Shown here: one piece after another, positions 63,842 through 64,000 of the stretch | Layout: the number at the start of each line of letters is the position of its first letter | Numbering within the stretch: position 1 is the stretch's first letter | Assembly (NCBI RefSeq): GCF_019402665.1 | Contig: NZ_VSST01000060.1 | Location: forward strand, 1 to 64,000 | Reading direction: 5' to 3' | Source of the DNA: Bradyrhizobium canariense | GTDB taxonomy: Bacteria > Pseudomonadota > Alphaproteobacteria > Rhizobiales > Xanthobacteraceae | Length of the DNA: 64,000 bases | Program-made: the position numbers and the translations under genes | The notes under the pieces: model-generated | What the model was told of the DNA's origin: nothing | The model's input: the letters and a program-made list of their open reading frames with translations, nothing else | Database searches by the model: none

Positions 63842-64000
63842 TTACCTCGAGCGCCGCTTCACTTCGCGCACCGCGCCGCGCGCGGCGCTGGTGGTGAGCG
63901 CGGCGTAGGCCTGAAGCGCGGTCGAGACGTTGCGCTTGCGGCCGATCGCCTGCCAGGCGGTGTCGCCCTTCGCTTCTTCCGCGGCGCGGCGCTTGGCCAG
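63842..64000 (-). CDS. ilvD: Dihydroxy-acid dehydratase, C-terminal end (partial)
   Basis: The last 52 residues of IlvD run in from the right edge: AWQAIGRKRNVSTALQAYAALTTSAARGAVRE, matching the typical enzyme C-terminus (AYASLATSADKGAVRD in E. coli). IlvD is an iron-sulfur enzyme in valine, leucine and isoleucine synthesis. The gene continues beyond the window. Confidence 0.88.
   Translation of the reverse strand: MAKRRAAEEAKGDTAWQAIGRKRNVSTALQAYAALTTSAARGAVREVKRRSR

Overview
The window looks like a chromosomal segment of an alphaproteobacterium of the order Hyphomicrobiales, most likely Bradyrhizobium or a close relative. The evidence is the conserved dusB-ntrB-ntrC-ntrY-ntrX-hfq-hflX-mazG gene order, a fused ispDF gene, a DUF1476 ATP synthase zeta inhibitor, high GC, many TRAP transporters, and frequent palindromic intergenic repeats of the kind common in that genus. 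The assignment rests on gene content and order as read by eye; no database search was run.

Layout. 1-2.2 kb: a 30-bp inverted repeat, then cinA and ispDF on the minus strand. 2.3-13.3 kb: the nitrogen-regulation operon, starting from a promoter with an NtrC-like box and continuing through the two two-component pairs NtrBC and NtrYX, Hfq and HflX, with mazG convergent. 13.4-19.2 kb: queC, a cobalt-type nitrile hydratase operon (alpha, beta, accessory protein), an outer-membrane-like protein, an enoyl-CoA hydratase and a DASS anion transporter. 19.4-26 kb: metNI without metQ, then an iron-type module (TonB-dependent receptor broken by a one-base frameshift, PepSY membrane protein, periplasmic protein).

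26-33 kb: a divergent catabolic locus with an M24 peptidase, a TRAP transporter (DctP plus fused DctQM) and a fatty-acyl-CoA synthetase. A RutR-like TetR regulator and an NCS1 nucleobase-type permease follow, with 20-bp-spaced repeats between them. 35-40 kb: a small unknown gene, an AraC regulator and a second, three-gene TRAP system. 40-49 kb: housekeeping genes on the minus strand (rlpA, dacC-type carboxypeptidase, tmk, holB, metG with a histone-H1-like N-terminal extension, tatD, metallo-beta-lactamase-fold hydrolase) and one epoxide-hydrolase-like gene.

49-56.7 kb: small and envelope-type genes: two tiny membrane peptides, a lipoprotein, a YqhA-family membrane protein, a GNAT acetyltransferase, the zeta inhibitor, a coupled endonuclease/phosphatase plus phospholipase-D/VTT fusion pair, a DUF2786 gene and tRNA-Ser(UGA). 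56.9-63.3 kb: a regulator-rich block (AraC, a winged-helix STAND ATPase, an SDR oxidoreductase, another AraC) whose promoters carry tandem repeats at 22 bp and 10 bp spacing. The window ends in a small cysteine/tyrosine-rich secreted protein and the C-terminal end of ilvD.

I found no insertion sequence, phage, CRISPR array or conjugative element. The least explained parts are the 56.9-63.3 kb regulator block, the H1-like tail on MetRS, and several strong palindromes in intergenic DNA.
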